Origin: Antitrichia curtipendula | Taxonomy: Eukaryota > Streptophyta > Bryopsida > Hypnales > Leucodontaceae | DNA: 64,000 nt | Assembly: GCA_951230915.1 (NCBI GenBank) | Contig: OX579638.1 | Coordinates: 6,900,696-6,964,695, forward strand | Reading direction: 5' to 3' | Shown here: in pieces, positions 48,480 through 60,304 of the stretch | How the letters are laid out: each line of letters starts with the position of its first letter | Position numbering within the stretch: position 1 is the first letter of the stretch | Translations under genes and position numbers: made by a program | Notes under the pieces: model-generated | Told to the model about the DNA's origin: nothing | Databases searched by the model: none | Seen by the model: only the letters and a program-made list of their open reading frames with translations

Positions 48480-49115
48480 GATAATTTCATTCAATTTTTA
48501 GATTAAAAATATCCAAAACTTTCACACCATAGGTCCAAATGCTACAAAATTGGCACAAATAGAAAGTTATGGGCACAAAGGAGTGCAAGGACTTTGTTTC
48601 CTAGTGTTGGGATATGAAATGTAAAAGTCATGATTTTTCCAAAATAAAAGAGAATTTAAATCAATTTTTGATTCATAAAAAACCCTTGAAATTCTATAAA
48701 CTTTACACCATTTGTCCAAACACCACAAAACAAAGTTTTTACACCCTTCTTTGCCAAAAGCTTTGGAGCATGAACAAGAATGCTACCAAGATGCCTCATG
48801 GTTTGTTAGATCTCAACATATCAAACAAAACAAAACAAAACAAACAACCTATCTTAAGGTATAAACTAGTGTGTCATGTGTCATTGCCACAATCAAAATT
48901 AAAATTAGAACAATTTTTTAAATCCTAAAAACTTCAAAAATCAATAACTTTTACACCATGAGTGAAAATGTTGCAAAACAAAGCTTGTGCATCCCTCCTC
49001 GTCAAGGGCTTTTTGACAGTACCAAACATGCAACTAGGGGATGGACAATCCAAATCTCAATGTGACAAATAGAACAAAATAAAACAAAAACAAACAAACA
49101 ACCTATCTTAATGGA
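48480..49115 (-). repeat. Complex repeat, reverse copy with two units
   Basis: Reverse-orientation relatives of the 14.2-kb repeat: AAGGACTTTGTTTC, TTGTCCAAACACCACAA, GTTAGATCTCAAC, AAACAAAACAAAACAAAC, and a second set ending AACAAACAACCTATCTTAA. The unit spacing is about 250 bp. Confidence 0.6.
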
Positions 49116-49941
49116 TGGATGTGGAGGAATATTTCTCAAGTTGGGTACCATGAAGTGTGTACTTACTTTGGTGTATAAGCAAACTGTAAGAGAGAAGGTG
49201 TTATTTGAGTATCAGATTTACAACCCATTTGCAGTTATTTTGAACTAACACTTCCAAACTGCCATTTTTTGCCTAGTGCCTAGTTATTATTAAACTGGTT
49301 AATTTTTTTGCCTCATATTTTCTTGTTCGCAACTGAAAGGAGGTTCCAATTTTATCATAATGAAGGAATATACAATACTATTTACTAAAAATACACTAAG
49401 CAACTCCCAAAAAAATTGGATGAAAAAATTCCATCCAACTTTCTGTCTCCCATGACCAAGGTATAGTCGCCAAAATACTGACTGTATTAGACCAACAAAG
49501 GTGCATGCTTTGATTCTCTGTTTACAGGTACAATCACCCATCGGACCTTTTCATTGCACAACATCCTTACAAGGTTGATGCCCTGTGCGAGTGAGAAATG
49601 GCACACAAGCAATCCATATCCTTCATATCTCTAAGGTTTATGAAATAAACACTAGAGTTTACCAAGACTGCAATTTCTAAACTGCAATTTCTACGTAGGT
49701 GTAGACAAAAACGAACCACAAACAGCTCAAATACTAAAACAAAAACTCCTATCAACTGTTGAAGTCAGCAAAAGTTGGTGGCTGTCTGAAAAGCTTAGAT
49801 GAATCATCGAGCGTGACCCCCTTCCACTGCAAGGAGACACCTGCTTCTGGTAGCCCCGACCGAAAAAACAAACTGCTTCCATATGTGCATTTGATAACTG
49901 GATAGCACGACAAGATCATAAGTCAACGACTGGCGCGTCTG
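49116..49941. other. 3' flank of the zinc-finger gene
   Basis: Moderate GC, short frames only. It probably contains the 3' UTR of the minus-strand gene immediately to the right. I cannot place a polyadenylation site. Confidence 0.35.
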
Positions 49942-51317
49942 TCAGTTTCCAAGTCGCAGTTGTGCAATAGGTGTAGCCAGGTTTCGGACTTGTGAACGAG
50001 TCATGAAGCCACATTTCTCAGACTCCATGTGTGCAATCAAACCAGACAACCCTGCACATCCGATACCAAAAAACATTCAATACAGGTAGATAGGGCATCA
50101 AGAGATTATGATAAGAACTTGACCTACTTCCTAGCTTTTCCATTCCAGGTCCCTCACCACCAATACAGCTTACTTTAGACACGGCCTGCCAAACTTCATA
50201 ACTCAGAACAATTTCACAATCCAGAGGCTCCGCATCTTACAGGTAGCAGTGTAGCCGCAATTTTTGCATCGGAATTCTTTGCTGAAATGAGCACCAGAGT
50301 TCAGGTGCTGATTCAAGCTGACAAGGCTGCCGAACTCTCTTTGGCAAAAGTAGCATTCGTAGGCACGTCCATTGTATGCTGCTGCACTGGCCTTTATTGG
50401 CCCAGGACTGCGAAATTACAGTTAGAAATCAGCCAGATCTTCAGTGGACAAAGCTCTATGATTTGCAGCAAGAGAAAATACTGAATCCGGCTTCCTTGCC
50501 AAAGATAAATGTAACCGTCAATGTCTTCAGTGTGTCTTACCTTGCTTTGGTGTTCGTATAGCCGAGTCGAGGCACTGTCAGAAGATTCGGGTTGCCAGAT
50601 CTCACTTCCCAATCCCGAACTTCGTTAACTATCTGCTGATGTGTGAGGCCGAAACACCTACCCAGCTCCGCCTGAAAAAGAAATAGAAACACTGCCGTCA
50701 TCAGGTGACGAGCAAGAAAGTCTGATATCATCTTGATTATATAAGTTAATTGGAAGAAAATCTGGTTAGGAAGTACATTATGCGGAAAAGCTGAAAGGGA
50801 GCACATTGCAACGCAAGCAGTTGTCGTCGGAAGTCAGAGTTAGTGCGCTTCATAACCAACTAGTATGCACTTCGTTTCTTCCGTTGCTCAATCCATCCGA
50901 GGAAGACAACAACCAACTAAGACCGGAAGTACATGCCCGAAGACATTGCACGGTCGCCACATGCAGAAATAAGAACGAACTAGCAAAAGAAGCAATGGAG
51001 ACACAAAAGACGATGTGATGTCTTACGTGTTTCGCCATGGCTGAAGCAGAAGGGAAGCCGCGATCACACCGGGGGCACTTGATGTCTCTAGGCTGGTGTA
51101 TCTCTTCATGTCCTCGCAACGCACCTAGTGACTGAAAGTCACGTTCGCAGATCCCGCAGTAGTTATGGTGTTTCGAATCGAGATAGTGCTGCCGTAAACC
51201 ATTATGGGTACGGAATATTCGCTCGCAAGAATTACAAACAGGATGGTTCTCCTCTGTGTGCTCTTCCAACTCGTACTCAGAATAGGTCCAATAGTTACAC
51301 ACCTCGCACGAATACAT
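49942..51317 (-). CDS. Six-finger C2H2/CCHC zinc-finger protein of fungal-like architecture, 4 exons, 232 aa
   Basis: Exons 51317-51027, 50671-50541, 50407-50241 and 50051-49942 join in frame (GT-AG, intron phases 0, 2, 1) from ATG to TGA. Fingers by residue: C4/C7/H20/H25, C28/C31/H44/H50, C54/C57/H70/H74, C81/C84/H97/C103, C159/C162/H175/H181 and C188/C191/H204/C210. Fingers 4 and 6 are CCHC and are completed across exon junctions, which supports the splice model. The linker at 104-156 joins two finger blocks. The text CDRGFPSASAMAKH then AELGRC, CYFCQREFGSLVSLNQHLNS, and HMESEKCGFM follow the plan of a multi-finger family abundant in fungi (from memory). Introns of 355, 133 and 189 bp are longer than usual fungal ones. 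It is probably a nuclear nucleic-acid-binding protein; targets are unknown. A plant-specific origin remains possible. Confidence 0.85.
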
Positions 51318-52760
51318 TGTTGCTCACACTGCTCCTTGCCTGCAAGCTCACATTTAGTGCACCATACACTGCCCCTCAATCCTATATTTCTCCCCAGCTT
51401 GTACACCCTCAGACTGTCCAACTCCCAACAGTGAGAGTAATCAAACACCAAAAAAATGAAACCTTCAAGTACCATTTCAAAACGATCCATAATGCACAAA
51501 ATTTAAAGAACAACAAACTTCAACAAAATGATCAAAAAAGACTCCAAAGCTACTTCTTCCTGAAGGCTTCGCACTAATTCAGAACTCTCGATTATCACTC
51601 TATTTCTCCCCGTAAGCGCTAAACTCACCACGACATCAGTTACACATTCGCCACAAGTAATTACTAAACCAGAAACTCTCAGCAACGAACTGCGAATAGA
51701 GGGATTACAAAGCGTGCCATATGTATGCCAGCCACAATCACGGACAACCCTAATACTTGCCTTCCAAGTTTCCAATCGCACGACTACATTGTCGCTCACA
51801 CTGCTACTACTGTAGCCCCTAAAGATCACAAAGCATCCACGTCTACAAGAAGCAAATGCATCATACACTATTCTCAATCCTCTACTTCTTCCTGCCTCTA
51901 ACTAACTTTTACACCCTCAGACATTCCAACTCACGAGTGGAGTCAAACACCCAACAAAGGAAGTTCCATGATGCACACAATTTAAAAAGAAAATTTAACA
52001 AAATGATAATAAAGACTCCCATTGATATTTCTTCAGGATTAGTAAGCCAAATCAGATCTCCGAAATCACTTTCCTCTTCCCCCGTAGGCGCTACTAACAC
52101 TCCACCACCACACCAGTACAAATTCGCCGCAAGAAATTAACGAATCAGAAACTCTCCGCAAAGAACTGCGAATAACGTGACTATAGAGCATCGCACATGT
52201 ATTCATACCAACCAAGACCACATAGCCTTGCTAATCCTGCTATCCCAGCTTCCGATCCCTCAATTGAACGCCATCACACAATACGGAAACTCCAAGTCCA
52301 CAGAAAGCTCCGCAAAGAAATAATGCACACCCCAAATCTCAACGGTAAGAGGAATCAAACACCAAAGCAAAGAAACCTTCAAGTACTTCTCGAACGATCC
52401 ATAATGCTCACAATTTAAGAAAATACTTCCACAAAAACGATCGCAGAGACTCCAACGCTACTTCTTCCAGAAGACTTCGCAAACCAAATCAGACCCCCGA
52501 TTTCCCTCTCCTCTCTATTTGCAAACGATACTCACACTGCACCACCACCACATCAGTACACATTCGCCACAAAAACACATTTCACGAACCAGAAACTCTC
52601 AACCAAGTACTGTAAATGAAGGCGCGACAATGAATTGAAAGCCACGCACACATGTACCGGTCACAACCACATGAAAGCACTACTCTTGCCTGCCCAGCTT
52701 CCGATCCCTCAATTGAACGCCACCACACACAAAACAAACACACCAAAGAAACGAAGTGTC
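51297..52760. repeat. Three diverged tandem repeats (about 410-510 bp) upstream of the zinc-finger gene
   Basis: The blocks AGTCAAACACC / AATCAAACACC, GATCCATAATGCACA, AAAGACTCC...CTACTTCTTCC, and GAAACTCTC...GAACTGCGAATA recur in the same order starting near 51418, 51928 and 52340. CCGATCCCTCAATTGAACGCC appears at 52251 and 52702. The first unit boundary runs into exon 1: CGCACGAATACATTG (51305) matches CGCACGACTACATTG (51776), which includes the start codon. The repeats occupy the presumed promoter and 5' leader. Confidence 0.7.
51787..51800 (-). pseudogene. Duplicated start-codon remnant of the zinc-finger gene
   Basis: The minus-strand sequence CGACAATGTAGTCGTGCG is a copy of CAACAATGTATTCGTGCG at the true start, 472 bp upstream of it. 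The ATG is kept but codon 2 has become TAG, so translation from it would stop at once. Confidence 0.6.
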
Positions 52761-53160
52761 ACCACCTCGAAACCTCGAAACCTCCAGCAGCGTACCGGAA
52801 TGGCCGAAAGGGAATGGGCGATGCCCTTCGCGACCCTTCGCAATAGTAATATACAAGCGCCAAGGCTTCATGAGCAAGATTGGAACCGCAAGGAAATCCT
52901 CGCATTCACAACGAGAAACTGAACTTTTATTTCACCTGGTGGAATTTCACGGACGAACAAGCCGACGAAGACGAGGCGATGAACACGACGGAGTCGACGA
53001 GGATGACGAAGACGCCAATTGCGGTTCGTCCGTCGAAGTCAATTTACTGCGAGATGCTCTGGCGGCGCTTTCGTCCAATTGTAGTCTACGATCAGTGCCA
53101 CTGTTACAGGAATGAGGATGATCGCAATCTGGGGCTGATGATGAACCATACAGTGTAAGT
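52756..53160 (+). other. GC-richer open segment, possible divergent gene start (unassigned)
   Basis: Composition rises and three overlapping frames remain open (plus 52756-53115 and 52880-53158, minus 53243-52947). The first encodes an acidic stretch (DEHDGVDEDDEDANCG) followed by VNLLRDALAALSS. A donor-like GTGTAAGTAT lies at 53153. It may be the first exon of a gene sharing a bidirectional promoter with the zinc-finger gene, but no downstream exon is recognisable. Confidence 0.22.
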
Positions 53161-54394
53161 ATAACTTCTGATTGGTCGGATATCGTTAAGAATCCGATTG
53201 GGGGGTACTTTAATCCCTGAAGGACGGGAGGGCTTGCATGCACTACGTGGAGGTTAGTTTCGTAAATAATTAGGGAAAAATTGTCTAAAATATGAAAAAA
53301 CTGTACAAACTATTTCTGAAAATCTGAGAAAATTTCATTGTTGAAAATTTTGGATATTGGAAAATTATTCTTGAAGAAATTTAGAAAAAAGGGACGCATT
53401 TTCATATGAATAAAAAAAACCAAATCATTTCATTAACATGTCAAAAAATTAGGAAGAGCAACATGATGAAAGACAAGAAAATTGAATGAAGTTGCCAAAT
53501 CTGACCTAAACATATGGTACATAAAATAAAAGACCCCTCCGAAGCTTGAAGGGCTCTTACTTTGCATAATGCCTGATGAAAAAGGCATTGCTTGACGTAA
53601 ATCAATTTCCATGAAATGGATGAGCTCAAAAGATTGTCGATGAAAAAGTCATAATGTTTAGTTATGTGATTTATCCATGTTTTGTAGTGACTATGTTTAA
53701 TTCTCTCCTTTGGAAATGAATGGGAGTTTTTTGGCAATGGTTTATATGACCACTAAAATGATCATTGAAAATTCTTTGCCTACAATTTCTTGACTATTTA
53801 TGAATGAATTTTGTTATATTTATTTTTTAAGACATGAAGTTACATGCCTATTTTAAATTATATTTTTTTGAGATTTTTTTAGGAAAGGTTGGAATTTCCA
53901 TGAAACTTTGAAGAAAAAGAGAACAAACTCATATCAAATATACCAGCGGTGCTATAATGTGAGCGTGTGAGTGTGAGCCTGTAAGCGCTGAGCGTTGAAA
54001 TTTGAAAAAGCATAAGAAAATTGGATAATATTTCAAAAAAAGGACTATAATTAAAGAATTTGGTCAAATTCTATTATTTTAAATAAAATTTAATACCTAT
54101 TATCATAGATCTATTACCGTGGACCTATTACTGTGGTTAAGTATTATTTGTATTAGATTTTAGATTTTCAATATTGTAAATAATATTGCATATGATATTG
54201 AAAGTCAATATTGTAAAGACAAAGAGCTCAATTGATGTCAAAGATGTACAAAAATAGAAATAAGGTTGGATAGGAAATTTCATCACAATATAATATTCGT
54301 CCAAAGAAAAATTGATCCTTCTATAGATATAGGTATAGCTTCAATCTGAAGCCTTTCAGTCTCAGATTTTTGGCACTCAAAGACTCTCCAACCT
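53161..54394. other. AT-rich non-coding stretch
   Basis: A lone TTAATCCCTGAAGGAC at 53209 looks like a TTAA-family left end without a partner. A short GTGAGCGTGTGAGTGTGAGC repeat lies near 53958. No gene was found. Confidence 0.45.
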
Positions 54395-57300
54395 CTAGGT
54401 ATGTTGGAGATCTTTGTTTGCAACCTTCAAAATACCAGCTCTAATGAGGAGGCGCTTCACTTCATTGAAGCTGAAGCTTGGAGAATGTATGAACTTGTCT
54501 TCTACTAGGTTCATTTTGCAGAAGTAGCAAAATAAGTAATAAAGATGTTTGCAATTAACATATTGCTGGCGTCCACCAATTGCTGAGACAACCATGTCTA
54601 CAAAATCTAGACAAGTGCACTCCGAGTACATTCCAAGTGTGATTTGATAAACTTTGTGAGCAGGCTCCATTCCAGATTGAAGGGAGATTATGGCTCTAAG
54701 TCCGGGAAAGGGGAGCATTGTAACTCCGAAGATTGTACCTTTGACGTTCCCAGCACTCTCCCACTTATTGCGATGCTCTGTAGGAGGAGCATTTGCGATG
54801 CGTCTAATAGGCTTGCTCCTTCGAGTTGTTGGATAGGTGTCTGCATGTAAAGGACTCCGTTGATCATAAAGGACCGTCTCAAAAACATTGGACAATGTGA
54901 ATAATTGTCGAGGTGACATTGGTGATCGCTCCTGGAGCTGAAAGCCGGCCTCTTGCAACATAAGGGTTTCTTGGCGAGTCAGACTAGTGCCTATTAGTAT
55001 AGGCCAGACTTCTGGTACCTGAGGCCAGTCAATCACCTAAGCACGTTTTGAGCCTTGAATACACCGGTGAATATCATCTGGACAAAACCAAAAATCTGTC
55101 ACAATCTCCTTATTTCCACCCCATTGTTTCTTTCTACCACGATATATTGGAGCTGGAGTACCTTTTGATCCTTTAGCAAATTTGGCAATGCAATGGATGT
55201 TGGATCCATGTTGTTGGGCGTGCCATTTGCAGCTTGACTTGTGGGATAGTCTTGCAATATGCCATTGTGAAGTGTCACAATCAATCTCCAATGCAGTTGT
55301 GACATGAGGTACATGCTCAGAGTTATGAGGCGTGTCGACATTATTTGAGGCCTCCATAGGTAGCTGGGTGGATCCGGTTATGACTCGTGGCTGAGAGAAG
55401 TTGACCTTGTCCGGTCGATGGGAGTCACCATCTGATCCAATGGGAAGGTCAAGCTTGCGCTTACTACTACCAAACACCTCTTCGCCTTCCAAGTGCGGAA
55501 TACGTGTTGCAACATCAACTGCTCCGGGAAGGACATTTAATGCCTCAACAAAATTCTTTGGGTTGCCATTGCGTCTAGCGCCTCTTAACTTTAGCTCCTC
55601 TTTAGATGGCCCCAACCTTGATGTTTTACCTTTCATGAATGCTCAGTAATTTGTCATTTGCATGAAAGCTCGAATGCAGTCATCACAAGTTGCGGCAAAC
55701 AAATCATTATCTCAATTACCTGATTGTTGCAACCATTTGTTATGGACTGTTTCAAATAATTTTCATGATGGCATGTCTGCCATTTCCTCAACATTGAGCC
55801 CTTGCAATAGAAATAATATTATGAGACTTACAATGCAATTGTGAAAATTCTTTGATTGCCATATTTTTGGACTTTATAGAGTGGCTTTAGTTTTTTTATC
55901 TCTACAACATGTGGTTAAAGTACCTCTCGGTCCCGAGAGGTATGTCACCGGTTTTCTAATTTCATCCCAAAATCTCTCTACACTTTGCAAGGCGCTACAA
56001 ATTTTGATCTTGTCAGCACGCGGTCAAGTTACCTCTCGGCTCCGAGATGTGAGTCACCCCTTCCCTAGTTTGATCCCCAAATTCCTATGGATTATTCCTC
56101 TGATAATTACTTAACACAAAAATTCATTTTGAAGTAAAAGTGATTTAGGATAAAAATTGAAAATTGAAAAACAAAGAAAGAAAAGGGTTTAAGTTACCAT
56201 TTGCATGAATCCTTCCCATTGGCGATATTAGAAGTGCCAAAAGGCAAGCCACAATTCCAATTCCCGCATAGCATCTTCTGAGGCTGCTCCAGATGATAGC
56301 CACCAAGATCGAATGGCCAAGTATTTGGTCTTGACTTCCTCCATAGTCTTCAAATCCTTGTATTGCTTGCATAGACGAGTATGTTGGTGTTGCATGTCCG
56401 GCTTAATAAGCTTCTGTGTATGCTAGTGCAATGAAGTAGTCCAATGCAAGAGACACGTCCGCTTGCGATTTTCCATGGCATTTTTGGGATTTCATGTACT
56501 ATATACAATGCAAACGGCATTCCAATTTGCTTGGGCACTATCTGCCATGAACCAGTTGAAATTTGGGTTTTCCACACCATTGCGCCTCATGACATCATTT
56601 AGTAACCTCCACATGATGCATTGGATTTCAATATCTTCAGAATGCATATCACAAATGGCAATTGTCATGACTTTCTTATATCCTATGTCATACACATGGC
56701 AAGCCATGGTTGTCCAATCTTTGACAAGTTTTACGTGGTCAAACATTAACCACGCATTCTCCAAATCTCCTCCAAGTTGCATGTGTTTCACCAAGTCTAC
56801 TCCACTACCAGGTCCTTCTACCAACATCTTAAACAAGTACACCTTTTTTTTCCTTGTCCTGGGAATACGCTCTCATGGATGTATTCAAACTTCAAATTCC
56901 GTTTCATATTCATAATGCTATCTATGGTCTCACCTTTGCCAGTACTACAAAAGGAAAATATAGTATTATGGATATTAGGAGAACTTAGTACTTGAAACTT
57001 ATCCATCACATCCTCAAGTGACTTTCCCCTCAATATCTCCTTAGGTCCGTCCTTATTGTGTATAAGGTGGTTGTCTAAAAAATGCTTACTAGCTGCAAGG
57101 GCAATGGCAGAGTTAGTGGCACTGGAGGATTTAGAAACCTCATCTGCGATTAGCCCGGTGATAGTCTCTAAGGACTCTCTACATGTTCCGGAAGCTACAG
57201 GATGCATGTGGCTTCTTAAATGAATGCAGGCTCTGGTTATGACTGTGGTATCACTAAAAACATAATACACTCTAGCATCACAGATACTAATGCAATGGGG

Positions 57301-58354
57301 TGGAATTTTGCATATCTTGCAAAGAATAATGGAATCTTTTGGAGGGGCTGCTCCAACATAGAATGGGACAGGAGTGTAACCACACCATTCAGTTTCATTG
57401 CGCTTTGACGATCGTCTAAAGTAGTCACAATCAAAGTTGTTACATACTGATGGCCTGCACAAGAAGATTTTCTAAACTTGAGACCATCTTGGTTGGTGAT
57501 ATTGAATGTCATAGTTCGACACCATGCATGACCATCATAATGTTTATCCATGCCATAAAGGTTCCTAGCAGCAGTTATTGAAGATGAAGCACGAAGAGAA
57601 GACAACTCAAAAATAACATTTCCATCACAGTTGGGAGGAAGGTACTGCACTTTCTGATGGGTGATTGAATTATAGTCTAATGTTGCAACTTCATTCCTAG
57701 ACCCACGAATAGATGCTAGGTTGCTAAGACAACCGACAACACTAATTGGAGCCGTAGAAATTGGATGAGCTGGTGGACGGGAGTAAGTAGACAAGGCAGG
57801 GCTAGTGGAAGGTGTATATACTGAGTGGAAGCTGGCTCGAGGACATTGTCTACAACTCTATGAAGAAGTGTTTTCTGCAAATTTGGTTGAGTAGGAGATT
57901 CTCCTTTTGACTCACTAGATATATCTATGATTGCATCTAAAACTTCTTGCTTCACACGGACACGCTAATCATGAGTACTAGTAGTTGTGATGTGCTCATG
58001 TTCTTGAGAATTTTGAATAACATGGCGGAAAATGGACATGTCCATAGTAGAATAGTCTGACTAATGAGGTAAGATGTTGTTTGACGCACCCATCATGCGA
58101 GGGGACAAACCATAAACTCTGTAGCGCCCAAAAAAAAGGTGCCAAATGTGATCATCATCAACTACTAACTTTAGCACATGGATGGACTCCTTCAAGTGCC
58201 TAGACTCGGACATGACCTCTTCTTCAATATATATACTAGATTAGACAAATCCAAATCTAACATGAAGGAGATGTGAAGACACGACTGCAAAGCCTCCTTC
58301 TCCAAGAGGGAGGATTAGAGGAATTTTATGGCCATCTGCTCGAATGGAAGTCAT
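54395..58354 (-). pseudogene. Mutator-like (MULE) transposase with SWIM zinc finger, degenerate
   Basis: A cut-and-paste transposase remnant read on the minus strand. It opens at ATG 58354 (MTSIRADGHKIPL, GEGGFAVVSS). Next comes a cysteine-rich region (ILCKICKIPPHC, about 57320) and RACIHLRSHMHPV. Then a probable catalytic domain (AWLMFDHVKLVKDWTTMAC at about 56750, GPGSGVDL before it, WFMADSAQANWNAV at about 56530, LLHWTTSLH). The C-terminal part has WHIARLSHKSSCKWHAQQ, TDFWFCPDDIHRC, and a SWIM motif (CTCLDF ... NCKHLYYLF, about 54600-54560) ending before 54395. Stops interrupt it near 58230, 58060, 57970, 56490, 56430, 56230 and 55035, with frameshifts near 57790, 57460 and 56840. 56185-55640 may be an intron or insertion. 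SWIM after a DDE-type core is the usual MULE arrangement; the class is inferred from that. Confidence 0.75.
55923..56049. repeat. Two palindromic CCTCTCGG..CCGAG motifs, 109 bp apart
   Basis: CCTCTCGGTCCCGAGAGG is a perfect 8-bp-arm palindrome at 55923. CCTCTCGGCTCCGAGATG follows at 56032. The flanks are also related (AAGTACCTC / AAGTTACCTC and TTTCTAATTTCATCCC / CCCTAGTTTGATCCCC), so this is a tandem duplication. It lies in the putative intron of the transposase remnant. Related motifs occur at 59841 and 60305. Confidence 0.55.
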
Positions 58355-59133
58355 GGACCAATAACCTAAGGATACAATTGAAATTAGAGAAATATAGAAC
58401 AAAATACATAAAATAGAGAGACCAAAAAAATAAAGGGGTTAAGAAGGTGAAAATATTAGGTCACAAGATTGTCTTATAAATGGAATTGAGAAAGATAGGA
58501 CCTTAGAGTTGTCATTAGTTCTTAGGAGGTAGTACTATCAGTACCTCTTGAATTTTTGCATCTATAGTGTCCGCCTAAATCTTTATTGATGTAGATTGCT
58601 CTTAAAGTGACCAATTAATCTTACCTAACTAATAAAAAAGAGAATTTTGAAATTCAAAAAAATGCCAATTGTCAGAAGAGGAAGAATTCATTTAGGATCT
58701 ACTTGATTTATACACCAACGCTGTTACCACCCTTTCAACCGATAGCTACCATATTCTGACTTTTGGATTTATGACCCACTGTCATTGTATTGATTATGTC
58801 ATTTTATAAATCAATTGACATGCTTCTTGAAACAAGATTTGAAAAATCTTTAGGATGTTCCGTTGATGTCACGTGTGGATTTGTAATTTTTGCACTCGGC
58901 CATATTGAATTAAACTTATAAATCATAGAAGCAAAATTAACTTCACCACTAGTACTATGGTGGGAGGGCACTTGCCCATTTTTGTTTTAGGTGGTATGGT
59001 GCAAATTTGTAGAGTGAAACCTCAATTCAACTGCATTAGTGAGTGATAAGTCATCATCTTGTAGCAATAGTGAACTAAATAGAAGTTGGATTCAACTATA
59101 CACTTGATAAAACAATAGCAACACGAGTACTTT
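58355..59133. other. Non-coding stretch upstream of the MULE remnant
   Basis: It would contain the 5' terminal inverted repeat of the MULE, but I could not identify one. No gene is visible. Confidence 0.35.
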
Positions 59134-59517
59134 ATGAGTAGCGTTATGGGTCATACTAAGTTTTCATTTTCTTGGAGCCATACTGCAATATATAGCTTTA
59201 GTCTCATGCTTGCGGCAAAAGAGACATGTGAAGATAGTTCAGGGTTTACGGAGCCGAAGAAAAAGAGGAAGAAACTTTTATTCTCTACGCGGAAGGAGTT
59301 GCAACAGTCTCAAAAGAATGCATTGACTATTTCATCAAACAAGAGTGCATTTTCACTAGGACGCACTTGTGTCTTGCAGGAAATAGAAGATAATAGAGTG
59401 AAGGACGTAATCAAAGGAAGTCCTCTGAAGCTGCAATGGAGTGAAGAGGAGACACTTAGATTGTGCAGCTCCAAAAGAACGTTGTACTCTTTTGTAAGTA
59501 AATCTATTCATGCATAA
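59134..59517 (+). other. Unassigned 127-codon ORF with a basic nuclear-localisation-like cluster
   Basis: The frame runs ATG to TAA. It contains EPKKKRKKLLFSTRKELQQS, a monopartite-type basic cluster, then a charged, helix-like segment (LQEIEDNRVKDVIKG, WSEEETLRL). A donor-like TTTTGTAAGTAAA lies at about 59488, so it could be one exon of a longer gene or of a transposon. I recognise no family, and no partner exon was found. Confidence 0.3.
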
Positions 59518-59840
59518 CCATTTTGATTTAGCGAACGATTCTTCAATTTGGATTCAATAAATTAAGAGGGAGGGTTTAGGAATGCACTTCATGTAAATTT
59601 GCAAACAAGTGTTGAACAACTTATTTCTTTAACCAACTTAAATCGCTGAAAATTTCAGAGTGGTCGAAATTATAGATCGGCTCTAATATATATTGCAATG
59701 TAAGATTTATGAAACGATAGCTGTTATCTAGATTCACCTCATAATTGGCACAGGTAATTAGTGATTGCAGTTAACTTTGAAATTTGGACAAAATGATAGA
59801 TTCATACCTGTGGCAATATCTTCTCCGTGCTTCTAAGAGC

Positions 59841-59857
59841 CCTCTTGGCGCCGAGGG
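59841..59857. repeat. Palindromic CCTCTTGGCGCCGAGGG motif
   Basis: A variant of the palindrome seen at 55923, here with a central GGCGCC, followed by ATGCACAACCC. Confidence 0.5.
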
Positions 59858-60304
59858 ATGCACAACCCCCGCGGTCTTGTAATCAAAATTTCAAATTACA
59901 GGATCAAAGATTAATAGTTCTCTTCAGCCAATACCCCTCTTCGATCAGTATAGCTCCTATCCAATCAATACAGATCATTTTTGATCAGTGTAGCCCCCTT
60001 CCAAATAGAACAGCTCTCTTCCAATCAATATCCATGTGAAAGAAAATTAAGCATAATACTAATTTTATATTAGTGGTAATAATCAATCTATGAAGTTGGT
60101 GTTCTTTTCAGATATTCTTTTCCAAGACAAATGTTGCTTAATTGTAGAAAAAAAGAATGTTACTTGATTATACTTAAATCAATACGTCGCTTTATAATTT
60201 GTAACCAAATTTGAATTAATGAATTTTTACATTGTGATTGAAATGAATTAGTCTGTCTTCATATCATCAAGGTTCCTTGATCACTAGACATAGGCAAATT
60301 GTCA

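Noticed and set aside
51128..51577. Plus-strand 149-codon frame
   Set aside because: It is antisense to zinc-finger exon 1 and continues into the tandem repeats; no independent coding signal.
51503..51877. Minus-strand 124-codon frame upstream of the zinc-finger gene
   Set aside because: It lies wholly within the tandem repeat array, and the other repeat copies do not keep it open.
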